This document shows positions 16,591-28,003 of a DNA stretch of 62,266 nucleotides, in pieces. The position numbers and the translations under genes were made by a program. The DNA comes from Cyanophora paradoxa (Eukaryota > Glaucocystophyceae > Cyanophorales > Cyanophoraceae), in the NCBI GenBank assembly GCA_004431415.1, contig QPMI01000574.1, forward strand, positions 1-62,266, given 5' to 3'. Numbering within the stretch: the first letter of the stretch is position 1; each line of letters starts with the position of its first letter. A model generated the notes under the pieces. That model saw nothing but the letters and a program-made list of their open reading frames with translations, was not told the DNA's origin and made no database searches.

Positions 16591-17043
16591 AGTGCTGCGG
16601 CGCTGATTTGACGCTCCGCGATCGCTGCGGCGCCGATTGCACGCCGGCAGGAAGCGCGAATGCGAGTGCGCGTATGCGTATTGATGACACAAGCGTATTG
16701 AGCATCCCCTGCGCGTATGCGCACCCGGCTTCCCTGCGGAAACGTGAGCGGAGACAAGGAACGCGAGAGAGCGCCAGACCCCAGTTGTGAGCGCCCTCGC
16801 CTCCCTTCTTCGCGCCGGTTTTAATGGGCAGGCCATCTCCCGAGCGCCGATCGTACTGCCTGAGGAGAGCAGGGAGCGTTTATCTTCGAAGGGGCGGCGA
16901 GCGTGGACTGCGAAGTACCGATTGTGGCGGGGAGGCATTTCTTTCGACTTCTAAAATTGCCGTACCCCACGGCTCGAGCTCCCGCGCTGCTGGCGCACAC
17001 CCGGCGAGCCTTCGTTCAGGCTCAGGCCGCCTCAGGCGAAGAG

Positions 17044-20000
17044 ATGGCTCTCTCTCTCTCGCGGTCGCTTCCACAGCTGAACTCGCCGCACCGATCGCCC
17101 GGCCGCTCACTGCGGCCGAAGCCGCTCGATATCGAACACCACCACAGCGCGTTCTCTGCCCTGAACCGCGACGACCGAGTGGTGAACCGCGACGAGCTAG
17201 AGTTCGTCTCTGAGGACGACTCCCCCGACTCGGCGACGCCCGAGCTAGTGCTTCCTTTCGCTTCCCGCGCTCCTCGTTGCGTACACGCAGCTGAGGCTGC
17301 ACTTTTTAGGCCCGGAGGATCGCGGCGCGGCCACGGGAGGCGCTCGGGGACCCGATGGCGCTTTGCAGGAGCCTCCTCGGCGCGTTCTTCAACCAGACGG
17401 CTGCGATGCTGATGGAGGGGGCGCTACGGGAGGACGCAATCGCGTCTATGCGGGCCGACGCCCTGCAGGTCGGCCCCCGCCTCGTGTGGACACCACGCTT
17501 TGACGCTGCGTGGCAGAGGCTGGAGGAGATTGCAGCGCTCGACGCGGCGCGCCTCAAGCAGTCCGAGGCGGAGAAGGACCTGCTGCGCTCGCAAGTCCGA
17601 GGCTCGCGCGAGGAGGCGCGCGCGGCGCGTGAGGCGGAGCGGGCCATGTCTGTTCAGGCGCGACAGCTGCGTGCGGAGGCAGAAGAGGCTCGTCTGCTGA
17701 GGCTAGTCTTATGTCTTTCGTATGCTGTGCTAACATCGCTGCAGGCGCTCCGCTCCCTCGAGCGGGCCGAGCGGCAGCTCAGTGACCGCGAACACGACCG
17801 CGTTGAAGTCGTGCGCGTGGCGCTTTGCCTGCCCGGCAGCGGCCGACCTGGCACAGGTGGAGCGAGCGGCGTCCGAGGAGGCAGCGCGGCTGCAGTCGGA
17901 GCTCGATGCCCTCGTGGCCGAGCGCGGCCGCCTTCAGCGCTCCGCCGCCGAAGCCCGCGAGCGCGCCGCTGGCCTCGCACAGCGCGTCCGGTGCGCCGCC
18001 CGTTCGTCCTGCGCCACTTCTGGCCCAACGTGGCGAACAGGTCGTTGGAGGAGGAGGCGCGTGGGGAGCGCGAGGGACGGCTGCGGGCGGAGGCGGAGGC
18101 CCGAGAGGCGCGGGAGGCGCGACAGGGGGATTCCGGCGCGTTACGAGATCAGGCGCGGTGTCCGCCCCTACATGCCTCCCAACGGCCGAGGCGGTCGGCA
18201 GGTTCGCGCGGCGGCGGTGCAGCTGCGTGCGGCGGAGGAGCGGCTGGCGGAGGCGGAGCAGAAAATCAAGGGGGAGGCGGCTGGGCGAGAGCGCGCGGAG
18301 CGGGAGGCTGCCCACGCGCGCGCCGCGGCACAGGAGGCCGCCGCCCTCTCCGGCGCCGCCTCTTCAGGGCGCGAGGAGCGCCAGCGGGAGGCCGAGCGCG
18401 CGCTCGAGGCTGCGCGCGAAGAGCAGGCCGCACTGCGGGCGCAGGCGGCGGAGGCGGCAGAGGCCCTCGAGGCGGCCCGCGAGGAGGTGAATTGCAGGCA
18501 GTGTCGCAAGGCCTTTCGTATTGACCTTATTCACAACCAGCTCGCCCGTCTCAGCGACGAAGCGAGCTCCGCGGCTGCGGCTGCTCGGCGGGCGGTCGCG
18601 GCAGCGGAGAGGGAGCGCGAGAGGAGAGAGGAGGCGGAGGTCGAAGCGGCCGCCGCTCAGGACCGTATCCAGGTCCGAGTGGGCCGGGCAGGGCAGGTAC
18701 GTGACTGTGCCCAGCTCATGCCAGCCCAGGCGGTGGAAGCAGAATTGCAGCGGGTGCGCGAGGGGGAGAGTCGCGAGGCGCAGCGGGCAGCGGCGGAACG
18801 GGCCGAAGCGGAAGGACGAGCGGCGGAGTTTCAGCGGCGCCTCGCCCGCTGCGAGGCCGATCTTCGAGTGCGGCACCCCTTTCGGAGCCCCGCGGCAATC
18901 GCCGACCGGTTTGCAGGCAGCGCAGGAGGCGGCGGCGGGACAGGAGCGGGCGGCGGCGGGCTGGGCGGAGCGGGCGCGGCAGGCGGAGGCGCGAGCGGAG
19001 TCTGCGGCTCAGGCCGCGGCACAGGCAACGACGGGGCGGGACGCGGATGCTGAGCGGCAACGGCGGCGGGAAGCGGAGCTCGCGACGGAGCTTGAGGTGG
19101 CCCGCCGGCAGCGCGAGAAGGCCGCCACCGCGCAACGGGCAGCGGAAACGGATGCGGCGCAGGCGCGCGCTGAGCTCAATGCAATCGGTGCCCGCGCCGC
19201 GCGATGTGAGGAGCAGCTGCGGGCCGCACGGTGCGCGCTCAGCTAATGGGGGCGACTGCGTTCTGACCGGGTGCAGGGCGGAGGCTGCAGGAGCGCGAGA
19301 AGAGGTGGAGAGTCTGCGGGAGGAGGCGGAGGAGGCGAAGCATGCGGGGGAGCGGCGCGCGCGCGCCTCGGCCGATCTTCATGCTCGCCTTCGCGCCGAG
19401 GAGCAAGCGCGCCGCGAGGCGGGTCCGCCACAAACGCTCCGCCCCCAGCCGCCCCCGGCTGCCCCTGCCGACGATTTATGGTACGGGACAGAGCGACGCG
19501 CTGCGGGGGAGGCAGAGGCGCTGCGCGGGGCACTGGGGGTGGCACGGCGGGAGCTGGGCGAGGCGCGGAGCGAGCTGGAGGCTCTCCGCGGTCTACAGCG
19601 CGCGCTTGCCGATCGTCACGCTCGGGCCGCCGTCCGCCCCGCCCTCCTCCGCCCCGGCGCGCCCCGACTCAGGGCCGGGGCGCAGGAGGAGGCCGAGGCG
19701 GCGCGGACGCTGGCGGCGGCGGCCGAGGGGGATCTGCATCGGCAGGGGGAGCGGCTGACGGCGCTGGCGCGGCAGCGGGAGGCGGAGCTGGTGGCGGAGG
19801 TGACGGGTCGGCGGGCGGAGGCGGCGGCCTTGCGGGCCGACCTCGAGGCCCTTCACGCGCAGCTCGGCGCTACGCAGGTCGCCCGCAGAAAGCCCGTTTC
19901 CCCGCACCCCCGCCGACGTCGCGCGCGTGCAGCTCGTCGAGTCGGAGCTGCGCGCGGCGCTGGAACACCGCGACCTCGAGCTCGACCACCTCCGCGCCCG

Positions 20001-20172
20001 CCTCCGCCGCGCCCTACGCCCGCCCGCCGGGGGCCAGGCGCCTAGCAGGCACGCCCCTCTCGAGGAGGACGGGCTCGAGCTCGAGGGGAGCGCCGTGACA
20101 CGCCTCTCTGACTTCGAGCCCGACGGGAGTGCCGTCACCCGCCTCTCCGAGGCCCCGCGCCGCCGCGGCTAG
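17044..20172 (+). CDS. large alanine/glutamate/arginine-rich coiled-coil protein
   Basis: The ATG at 17044 opens MALSLSRSLPQLNSPHRSPG, followed by an acidic segment ELEFVSEDDSPDSATPEL. After the first intron come many exons in one pattern: long helical runs of E, A, R and Q with heptad-like spacing (EREAAHARAAAQEAAALSGA, AEEARKHA-like blocks, LRAEEQARREA). The last exon carries QLVESELRAALEHRDLELDH and ends with a twofold GSAVTRLSD/GSAVTRLSE repeat before TAG at 20170-20172. This is probably a cytoskeletal, centrosomal or scaffold coiled coil. Composition alone does not identify a family, and GC-rich DNA produces such composition easily. Intron positions are approximate. The clean final exon and start support a real gene. 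Confidence 0.65.
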
Positions 20173-22050
20173 CCGCCCCGCCCTTCAGGATCCATGCTGA
20201 ACCTGTTGTGCTTGTCTGGTGCCCTGACTAGACTGTTGCTTCACGACGGGGCCCCGCTCGGGGTTGCAACTATATATGATTAATTTCAAGATTCGATGCT
20301 TGCCCATGTGAGCGAGACTCTCTGAGATGCAATGAATGCGCATAAGAGCCCACTGGCCATGGGCCAGTGGGCCCAGCCGCTGAGCTGCAGGGATCAGGAC
20401 AATATTAATCGGAGGTGGTCATGATCACAATCAGCTCGTTGCGCGGAACGTTGGAGGCCGTGGGCTGGCCTAGATCAAGCTGCTTCTCGAGGCTTGCGGC
20501 CGATTGCGCCACGGCGGGACTGCAGCCGGAGTAGGAGTACTAGTGGCGGGCAGCGCGGCCCGATGTCTGGTGGTGCCGCAGTGCAGCAAAGCAAGCGTGA
20601 CGGCGATTTCCGGAGGGGGACGTGGGGGCGAGGCATGAGCGAGGTCACCGGGTCGGGGCGGGTTAGGCTGGGGGCTGAGTGTCCTGGGGCCGCCACCATG
20701 GCCAGACGGGCGCCAGAGCGCTCGCGGGCTTCTTCGAGAACCGCATGCAGCTAGAATTCGAAGTGTGCTGGGGCCGCCACCAGACGGGCGCGAGAGCGCT
20801 CGCGGGTTTCTTCGAGAACCGCATGCAGCAAGCTTAAGACTCTCCTTTCGCACTGGCTGTGTCAAATACCTGGGGAACGTGGTCGACGTCAGGCACAGGG
20901 CGATCTTCGGCAGGCACCGGTCCATGCTCCACGCTCGCGTGAGCCGTCAGGAACCAATCTGGCGTTCACGGCCTGGCGTAAGCGACCTCGAGCGCAGCGC
21001 GCGGGGGTCTACACGTATGCACTCAGCGCAAGCTTAGGGGGCGAATTCGAACGTGCATGCCGCCCTGCGCCGAGGCTCTAGATCTTGTGCTTGAGCTTGC
21101 ATCGGTTTCGAGAAGCGCTTCCTCGTCGACTCCCGAGGGAAGCTTCCTGCCAGTGCTAGCTTTCGCGCCGCCGCGAGCTCCTGCCGGCTCGGCCAACGCT
21201 CGTGTGCGCGCTCGCTTCAATTTGTTGGTGCTTCGCGAACCCGCAATATTTAATGGTCCCGCAAATGGACCGGCAATGGTCCCGCAATGGACCCGCAATG
21301 GTCCCGCATTGCTGGGGGGTACACGTGTAGTAACGGGGTACGAAGCCCGCGGCGTCTTCACCAGGCGACCCGGCAGAACGCGAGCCCGCAGCCACGGTCC
21401 TGGCGTCTCTACCAGCGGCCCACGCTTATCGGCTTCCCTTGCGCGGCGTCTTCACCAGCGTATATTTCACCAGCCAGAGCGTCTCGCCGAGCCATGGGCG
21501 CAAAGTTCAGGTGCGAAGAAGTGCTCTCGGGGTGCCCCGACAGTAGACTATTAGGCCAGGGCCTGGGCGCTACGCTTCGAAGCGGCTTCCTAGGCGGTTT
21601 TCCTGGAGCGGCTTCTGAAGCGGCCAGTTTGTTATCATAAAAGGCCAACCGTAGAACCGGCGTAAATATGCCATTTTGGCGCAGCAACCCTGGACGCGCT
21701 TGCCGCACCGTGCCCCGCCCAAAAACCTAGCGGCCGCTACATATTTGGAGAGCGCGTCTTTCGCGCTGACTCGGCGACCCCAGCCATCAGTGCTTCAGTG
21801 ATGAGAAATGCACGACCAAAGTCTCGGGCTCGGATCTCAAGTCTAAGGGAAGCAGCGAGGATCCGTCGCTCGACTGGCTGCAAAAGTATGCCCTCCACCT
21901 CGAGCCCCGCTAGCGCTCTCTCTTCGTCGCACGATCCGTGATCGCAGGTGCTCAGCCAAAGGCGGCAATTCGTTTCAGGCCACGAAGACACGGTCCGTGC
22001 CGCCCTCTCGGTGCGGCACTCGTGCGGCATTTAAAATGCGGCCGTGCAGA
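20173..22050. other. intergenic region with local duplications
   Basis: No gene is supported. A ~70-bp direct repeat (about 20682-20753 and 20770-20833) shares ctggggccgccacc, agacgggcgc, agagcgctcgcggg and cttcttcgagaaccgcatgc. A 25-bp near-palindrome (gcccactggcc-atg-ggccagtgggc) lies at 20348-20372. A short minisatellite of the type tggtcccgcaatggacccgcaa lies at 21256-21310. Open frames are short and lack domains. Confidence 0.5.
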
Positions 22051-22848
22051 ATGAAGATGAAGGTTGACAAGCCGAAATGCGTGATGTTGAAGGTTTGTCA
22101 CAGTGTTGGATTGTAAATCCTAGTGTTTTCTGCGCCCTGCGCAAGCCGCTCGGCGCCAGACGCCGTGACGTGCCTTACGGACCCCGGGCGTGCCGCAGCC
22201 GAAGTTGAACGCTATGCTGAACGCAAAAACCGATGGAAAGTCCAAGGTGGTTCCGAGTCCCAAACCCGGAGGACCCGCGTCCGCGGCGAAGCCGACAGCA
22301 CTGGCCACCAAGGGGCTTCCGGCCCCGGCGGCGGCGGGGCATGAGGCGCCGCTCGCGAAGGTCGCGGAGGCCCTCAACGACCTGATCAAGCCCCTGAATA
22401 CAAGTGGCGCCCTCAAGTACAAGGTTCGCCCGGGCGGCCGAGCCCGCCCCGCTGCTTTCTTGGCGGGCTCGCGGCTAGGATGCCCAGCAATCGGCTGACG
22501 CTAGCTCTCCTCCCCGCGGCCAGCTCTCGGTCGTCCCGTCGAGCGGCCAGCTCGACGCCAATGTACAGCTGACCGACGAGAACGCAATTTCGGTGCGGCG
22601 CAGGCGCTCGGGCGGGTCCCGCCCGCGCCGCTTACTTCCTGCCGCTGACCGTCGGACGGGGAGGGGCGCAGGAGGCCGCTGGGGACGCATACGCGCCGTA
22701 CGCGTGCGAGACGGAGGCCTGCGCGGCGGAGACCGCAGAGGCCGGTGTGGAGGCGGCAGAGGCGGAGGCGGAAGACGCCGCGGCACAAGCTTTTGGAGGC
22801 CCCGAGGACTTGCTCGCGGGGGAGGGCCACGAGGAGCACGTCCTGTGA
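22051..22848 (+). CDS. hypothetical protein, Ala/Pro-rich, three exons or more
   Basis: A candidate first exon, ATGAAGATGAAGGTTGAC at 22051, encodes MKMKVDKPKCVMLK and ends at a GTTTGTC donor. Exon 2 follows an acceptor near 22193 (gccgcag). It encodes LNAMLNAKTDGKSKVVPSPK and, further on, APLAKVAEALNDLIKPLNTS. An exon with LSVVPSSGQLDANVQLTDEN follows at about 22520-22585. The last exon holds TVGRGGAQEAAGDAYAPYAC and an Ala/Glu-rich tail ending EEHVL before TGA at 22846-22848. I recognise no family. The lysine-rich start and acidic tail are compatible with a small nuclear or chromatin protein, but that is speculative. It converges on the BRCT gene, 164 bp away. Confidence 0.45.
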
Positions 22849-23012
22849 GGTCCCCGTCCCGCCGGCCCCACTGTACAGACCCCACTGTACTGTAATTTTC
22901 AATTGGTTGACGAGTCTGCATTTCTGTCCTAACCTGCCAGGCCGCATCCGTGGCGGCAGTCCGCCACATAGGTTAGGAAGTGTCGCGCGCGGCCGGACGG
23001 TAGGGCGAGGCC

Positions 23013-25264
23013 TCAGATCTCCTGCGAGAGGGCGATGTCGCCCTGGGAACTGCACGGAGGTCGGGCGGGGCAAGAGGCGCCGGGCAAACGGGGCGGGCCT
23101 GCCGTGGGAGGGAGGAGGCGTCCGCACGTACTTCTCCGGCAGTTGCAGAATGCCGCCCGTGATCGAGTCGAAGAGCCACTGCTGCTGGTCAACGCTTGCT
23201 CCGTGGGCGGAGGCCGGTATGGCGCACCTCCTCCCGCACGACGGGGACGCCAGCGGAGGCGGTGCCCAGAGGGTACCCCTCCCCGGCGACGACCACCGCA
23301 GCCTCCTTTAGGACCTTGACGACCTGCGCGGGATCAGTCAAGGCGCGGAGCGGATGCTCGCCGGTACAAACCTTGCCCCCTGAAGCGCGGACGAGCCCCT
23401 CGAGAATTGTTTTGGGCGGCTCCGTGCGCCCAGTCAAGAGCACCGCGACACCGGCCAGCCGCCCCGCCTCGCCACGCTCTGCCAAGTGTTAGAGTCCCCA
23501 TCGCTTCGGCACCCGCCGATCGCACCGTAAGCGAGGCGGGAGGCTCGGGCAGCGGGCCAAAGAGTGGTCTCGAAGGGGGCGGGGTCGACCCAGCCTCCAG
23601 CGTCGAGCGACGCGTACAGCCAGGCGGAGGACACGACGAGGGCCCCTCGGGCGATCCCTGCCATCAGCTTCAGCGTCCGCTTCGCCTGCCGCGCGTCCAC
23701 AACCAGCACTCGTGCCTGCCCCATCGCGTCAGCCCGCCCGCCCGCTACATTTCGAGGGAGACGGCACCGGCTCGTCGTCGTCGCGGGGAAAGCGCCACCC
23801 CGGGAAGGTCTGTACTGCGTTCGCCAGCACATCCTGCCGACCGTCGGCCCTCGGCCGGCGTCCCCCGCCTTGCCCCGCCCTCCCAGCGCACCCGCTCCGC
23901 TTCCGACAGCGCGCTCTGCTCCAACACCTCCCGCTTGCAGCCCTTCGTCTTCACGATCTCCGCCTTGCTGGATGTGCACGCCACCGGCGACATCGAGCGC
24001 CCGCGCAGCTCGGCGGCCGGCTTGGTTGTGGAGGGCCCGGTCGACGAGGACGCGGGCGGGGCTGGCAGCTCCTCGTTGCGGGCCTCCTGCAAGCCCTGCT
24101 CGCGCTCCCCGCGCGCCTTCTTCCGCACGGCAGCCACCTTGGCCGGCGCGGCCTTGGGTGGAGCGGCACTCACGGGGGCTGCCAAGGCTGGCGCTGCTTC
24201 CACATGCTCGTTTTCTGCTGCACGTTGGCGGCCTTTCTTTGCGGGGTTCCGATAGGGCGGCGCGGCCTCTTCGCGAGGCTTCGCAGGGCCCACCGCAAGG
24301 GTGCCCTTCTCCTTGGCTTGGGGCTCCTGAGCAGCCACGACAGGTGCAGGCTCCTCCAGCCAGTCTGCCTGGCCCTCGTCCCGCCCGTCCGGCAGCCCCC
24401 CGTCTCCACAGAGTTCATCGCTCTTCCGTTTCGCCACCTGTTCGCCACATCACGTCGGCGCTGCAACCCCTCCGGGCCGTGCACCTTCGCGGGGGCCATG
24501 CGCTGCACCTTCACTGCTGCTGCATCCTGCGATCTGTTGTCCGCCTTCGGTCCCGCCAAGAGGCGCCCCATTGCAGTAGGCGCAGCCTACGATGTTTATG
24601 ATAGTGAGTGCGAAGCGGGAAGGGGCCTCCCAGGGGCAGTGGCACCTCGCCAGCTCGGGCTTTCTTCCCCGCTGGTGGCGTAGCTGGCGCCTCCTCCGTG
24701 TCGCCAGGCGGGCGCTTGGTCTGGCCGGCCTTCATCTCTCGCCTTTGCGCAGCGGCCCCAGCAGACGCCTTGCCGCCTGTTCCGGCCGCAGCGACCCGCG
24801 AAGTCGCCTGCAGCCTTGCTTCAGCACTGATGGCCCACGAAGCGTGCAGCAGGGCGTACGGGAGGCTTGCCGACCTTCGCTGCGCGGGCATAGAAGTCCT
24901 CCCCTTCCTCTGCTTCGCTCTGCTCAGCGGGCTCCGTAGACTTCCCCTGAGGGATCGGTCGGCCCTGCCCACATGCAAAGCGAAGCGCGCTTACCTCCGA
25001 AGGGCGTGAGGGGCGGCTGGCGCCGGACTGGTTGCCGGGACGCGGTTCAGCGACGATGCTCGAGCGGTTGAAGATGTTGGCCTCTACCACCCCCGACACG
25101 CGCTTAGCCGCCTGCTGCTTCGGCTTCTGTACCTCCTGACCCGACGGCACACCCTTCTGTACCTTCGGTTCCTCCGCCTCTTTCCCCGCGCCGACCGTTG
25201 TATCCTCCTCTTCGCCATCACTCACTACAACACGGCCACGAGCACGCCCCCTGGGCTGGGGTCT

Positions 25265-25312
<48 letters not shown>

Positions 25313-26078
25313 ATGCTTAAGCTGCTCCCGCCGCTGCTGCATTGGTTCGCGCTTCTTGGCAGCTACAACAGCTGTACGTGGTGGCGGGACAGGAGCGCCC
25401 CCATCAAGGTCGTCTTCCTGGCCCTGCGGCAGCTCCGGCGACTGGATTGAGACGGAGCTCGGGGCCGTCTTCTTCGCGACAACCGCGCTGTTCGCGGCAG
25501 TCGGCTTCGCAGTGAGAGAAGAACTCCTTCGAGCATTAGCCGCAGGGGCGGGAGCTGGCGGATGTTCATCGAAGTCGAATTCGTCGTCCTGCGCGGGCTC
25601 TGCCGCTGCGGATGATGTCTTGACGGTCGGGCGTTTGCCAGCAACTGCGAACACGGTCTCAATGCGCCGCAGGGTCGACCGAAGGGCTGGAATCGCGCAC
25701 CTGCAGGCGCCGAATTGTCATCGGCGCCAGTGGCAGAAGACTTGCGGGGAGCGGCACGCCCGCCGACGGGTGCTTTTGCACTATCTTCTCGCAAGACCTC
25801 ATCAAAGAGCTCATCGGCTGTCGGCCGCGGCTTCAGTGGCGGTCGCGCATCGATCGGCGAGCGAGCTGCGCCAGTTCATCATCAGCGCGTGCCACATTGT
25901 TGCTAGCAAACCACGACGTACTGCTTTTTGAGTACGTCTTCCCTCCGGCGCCGCTGCTCCCCCGCTTCGAGTTCCCTACATCGGGAGAAGGATGGCTGTT
26001 CTCCACATCGTCGAATTCCGGCTCCTTGTCGAGGAAGCCAAAGAGAGAGGAGCTCCCCGAAGAAGTTGGATTCGAAAG

Positions 26079-26111
<33 letters not shown>

Positions 26112-26156
26112 GGCCGTTTGCGCCTTTGCGGCAGCCTGAGCCTGCCGCGGTGCCAT
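23013..26156 (-). CDS. poly-Q protein with C-terminal tandem BRCT domains (DNA-damage response type)
   Basis: The ATG at 26156 opens MAPRQAQAAAKAQTAK followed by a poly-Q run and the acidic segment LFGFLDKEPEFDD. A long disordered middle follows, with a second poly-Q tract (about 25312-25268), DEFDFDEHPPAPAPAAN and many short Lys/Ala/Pro motifs. Near the C-terminus the first BRCT module shows ARVLVVDARQAKRTLKLMAG and GALVVSSAWLYASLDAGGW, with the conserved BRCT tryptophan. A second module shows AGVAVLLTGRTEPPKTILEG, ASGGKVCTGEHPLRAL and DQQQWLFDSITGGILQ. A final mini-exon after the ctcgcag acceptor would give KYEI-stop at 23013-23015. Tandem C-terminal BRCTs generally bind phospho-Ser peptides in DNA-damage signalling (MDC1/PTIP/Brc1 style). 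Which homologue this is cannot be decided. Some internal exon joints are uncertain. Confidence 0.75.
25268..25312 (-). repeat. CAG/CTG trinucleotide repeat (poly-Gln) in the BRCT gene
   Basis: Fourteen consecutive CTG triplets (25271-25312), preceded by one TTG, read as CAG/CAA and encode a ~15-residue glutamine tract in the minus-strand BRCT gene. A second CTG run at 26082-26110 encodes the N-terminal glutamine tract of the same protein. Confidence 0.95.
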
Positions 26157-26269
26157 GCACCAGTGATGCGCGACCAGCGCGACGCGCCGCCGAGAATTCA
26201 AAAACGCCGAAAAGGCAGGATTCGAACAGGCCCCGCAGGGAGTCGAAGCAAGGCGAATTTTCAGTAAAG

Positions 26270-26360
26270 TCCGTTCTGCCGGAATCGAACCAGCGACCTA
26301 AGGATGGCCACATAGTGGAACCGCTACAGTCCTCCGCTCTACCAACTGAGCTAAGAACGG
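26270..26360 (-). tRNA. tRNA-Tyr (GUA) with an 18-nt intron
   Basis: Read on the minus strand, the acceptor stem CCGTTCT pairs perfectly with AGAACGG, with discriminator A. The D arm GCTCAGTTGGTAGAGC, the anticodon stem GAGGA/TCCTT and the T arm GCTGG-TTCGATT-CCGGC all fold. The anticodon is GTA, followed by G at position 37. An 18-nt intron then interrupts the gene just after position 37, the canonical eukaryotic nuclear position. Tyr tRNA genes are commonly intron-bearing in eukaryotes. Without the intron the tRNA is 73 nt. It starts ~110 bp upstream of the BRCT start codon, in the opposite orientation to nothing else nearby. Confidence 0.97.
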
Positions 26361-26526
26361 TTGCCGTGATGTGCGGAAACGTCCCAACCGACTGTCTAGC
26401 CTCCGGCTCTTCACACACTTCGCGCTTCCGGCTCCCCGATCGCGAGAAAGCGCCCGCTGCAATACGCAAGTGGGCTGCTATAAGAGAAGTGAGGTTCAGT
26501 CTATACGAATAACGCACCAAGCTGGA

Positions 26527-26900
26527 TTATGTTGTTTTGAGGCGCTTGCTGTCTCTTCCTTGGGTCCTTATCCCACCACAACTTCGAATTCGAATTCTTG
26601 CAGAAGCTCTCGGAGAGCTTTGAGAGCCCTGAACTTCGATTTCTTGCAGAAGCTCTCGGAGAGCTTTGCCATCCAGTCTGTGCCCCTCGTTGATGCGGCC
26701 TTTGGCGTCAAATGTAATCCCTTCCTTCTGGAATTCGGCAGCAGATTGAACGAACAAAGAAGCGGTCAGAAACAGTGAGGCAAAAACAAAGGAAGCCCAT
26801 GTGCTAGCGCTCCTGCTGACCTCAAGCATGGCACGTTTCCGGGCTACTTCGGGGCTGTCTGATGCTGTTGCTCCAGAAAACCCTGGAAACGTTTCAGTTT
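26527..26900 (-). CDS. possible small membrane or organelle protein (low support)
   Basis: A minus-strand frame with SPEVARKRAMLEVSRSASTW, then a ~20-residue hydrophobic stretch (ASFVFASLFLTASLFV) and a hydrophilic tail with EGITFDAKGRINEGHRLDGK. The hydrophobic stretch after basic residues could be a signal or thylakoid-type anchor. The start is unclear because a long poly-G tract (26934-26981) lies just upstream and the frame has no ATG before it. No family is recognised. It may be the 3' part of a longer spliced gene or a chance frame. Confidence 0.3.
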
Positions 26901-27015
26901 GCGTGGTCTGTCCTCGAACTAAAGCGGTCTTGGGGGGGGGGGGGGGGGGGGCGGGGAGGGGAGGGGGGGGGGGGGGGGGGGGCTGGACAAGGTTGGACGT
27001 GTCCAAATGTCCAAG

Positions 27016-27774
27016 TTAAAAGGTCTTAAACGGAGCCATCCAAAACGAACCATACAGGGTCAGGTCAGAACCAACAACTCTGTGGCAGGGAACTATGGGG
27101 TTGAAAGGATTATGCCGCATAGCCTGCAAACACCAAATCAGATGGCTGAGACGGCGCTTGGGCACAGCTAGACACCTGTCCCACTGCCCGTGCTGCAGAT
27201 CCAAGGGCTTCTGCCATCGCACCGTAGCTGACAAAAACAACTGAGTCAGATCAAGGCCCAGTTTGATTTCGATTTCGATTGAAGAAGGTTTGATGTCTTT
27301 GATTTCGATTACGATTTGAGGTTGGTCGGGAAAGTTGAACGTCTTTGAGGTTGGACAAGAGTAAAATGGCAAGACATGCAAGAAAGGCGCACGTGGTGAT
27401 ACGACCAGGGGGCACGCGTGTCAGTAACTCGTACACGCGCCATCGAATGCCAGAGAAGCTGTGGAGTGGCGTTCCCATGCTTTGTGTGAAGGCATCGAAG
27501 GTGTCCTCACATTGTGGCCTGGCGCCCTCCGCAGAGGCGAACGGCCTGTCCCCCTCCGCAGAGGCGCATATACGAATAGAGTGCAGCCGCCTTTGCACCT
27601 CCTCGTCAGCCTGCAAAAACTCCTGCGCAGCTTTACTGGGATCTTGACCAGCGAAGGATTTGATTTCATGGAGCTCACCGCGATCTTCTCGCGTACGCTG
27701 CCCTCTTGTGAGAGCAGACGCCGCACAACTTGATCCACAACGCCGCCGTGCGGCTCCCGCGGCTCCGGACCCAT
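27016..27774 (-). CDS. MGMT: methylated-DNA-protein-cysteine methyltransferase (O6-alkylguanine repair)
   Basis: Suicide repair protein that moves an alkyl group from O6-alkylguanine to its own cysteine. The ATG at 27774 gives MGPEPREPHGGVVDQVVRRL. An intron with donor GCG|GTGAGC and acceptor gcgcag (about 27680-27634) leads to EFLQADEEVQRRLHSI. The exon then gives RWRVYELLTRVPPGRITT. An intron packed with GATTTCGATT-type repeats precedes YGAMAEALGSAARAVGQ. A last intron ending tgtttgcag precedes AMRHNPFNPIVPCHRVVGSD. PCHR holds the acceptor cysteine, and RAVGQAMRHNP is the helix-turn-helix and arginine-finger region. The normal GxG..KRxLL tail is not obvious after SDLTLYGSF, so the C-terminus may be truncated or lie in an unrecognised exon. 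Confidence 0.85.
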
Positions 27775-27829
27775 ATGCGTCGTAGCAATGTATACGTATA
27801 CGTATGCCCGCTGCTATCTGCCCCGTCCT

Positions 27830-27915
27830 ATCAATCAGCTCCGTCTTGGAGGCTTGAGGCTTGAGGCTTGAGGCCTGATCAGACTTGAGCCTTTGAGGCT
27901 TGAGGCTTGATCAGA
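27830..27915. repeat. short minisatellite ggcttga
   Basis: Repeats of the heptamer ggcttga (ggaggcttgaggcttgaggc) with interspersed cctgatcagacttgagc occupy the space between the divergent MGMT and HIT genes. Confidence 0.7.
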
Positions 27916-28003
27916 GCACTTTGAGGCACTTTCACGTCCAGCATCGAGCTATTCGTATACTTTCACGTACACGTACACGACACGGAATTCAATCGCGCGC
28001 GCC

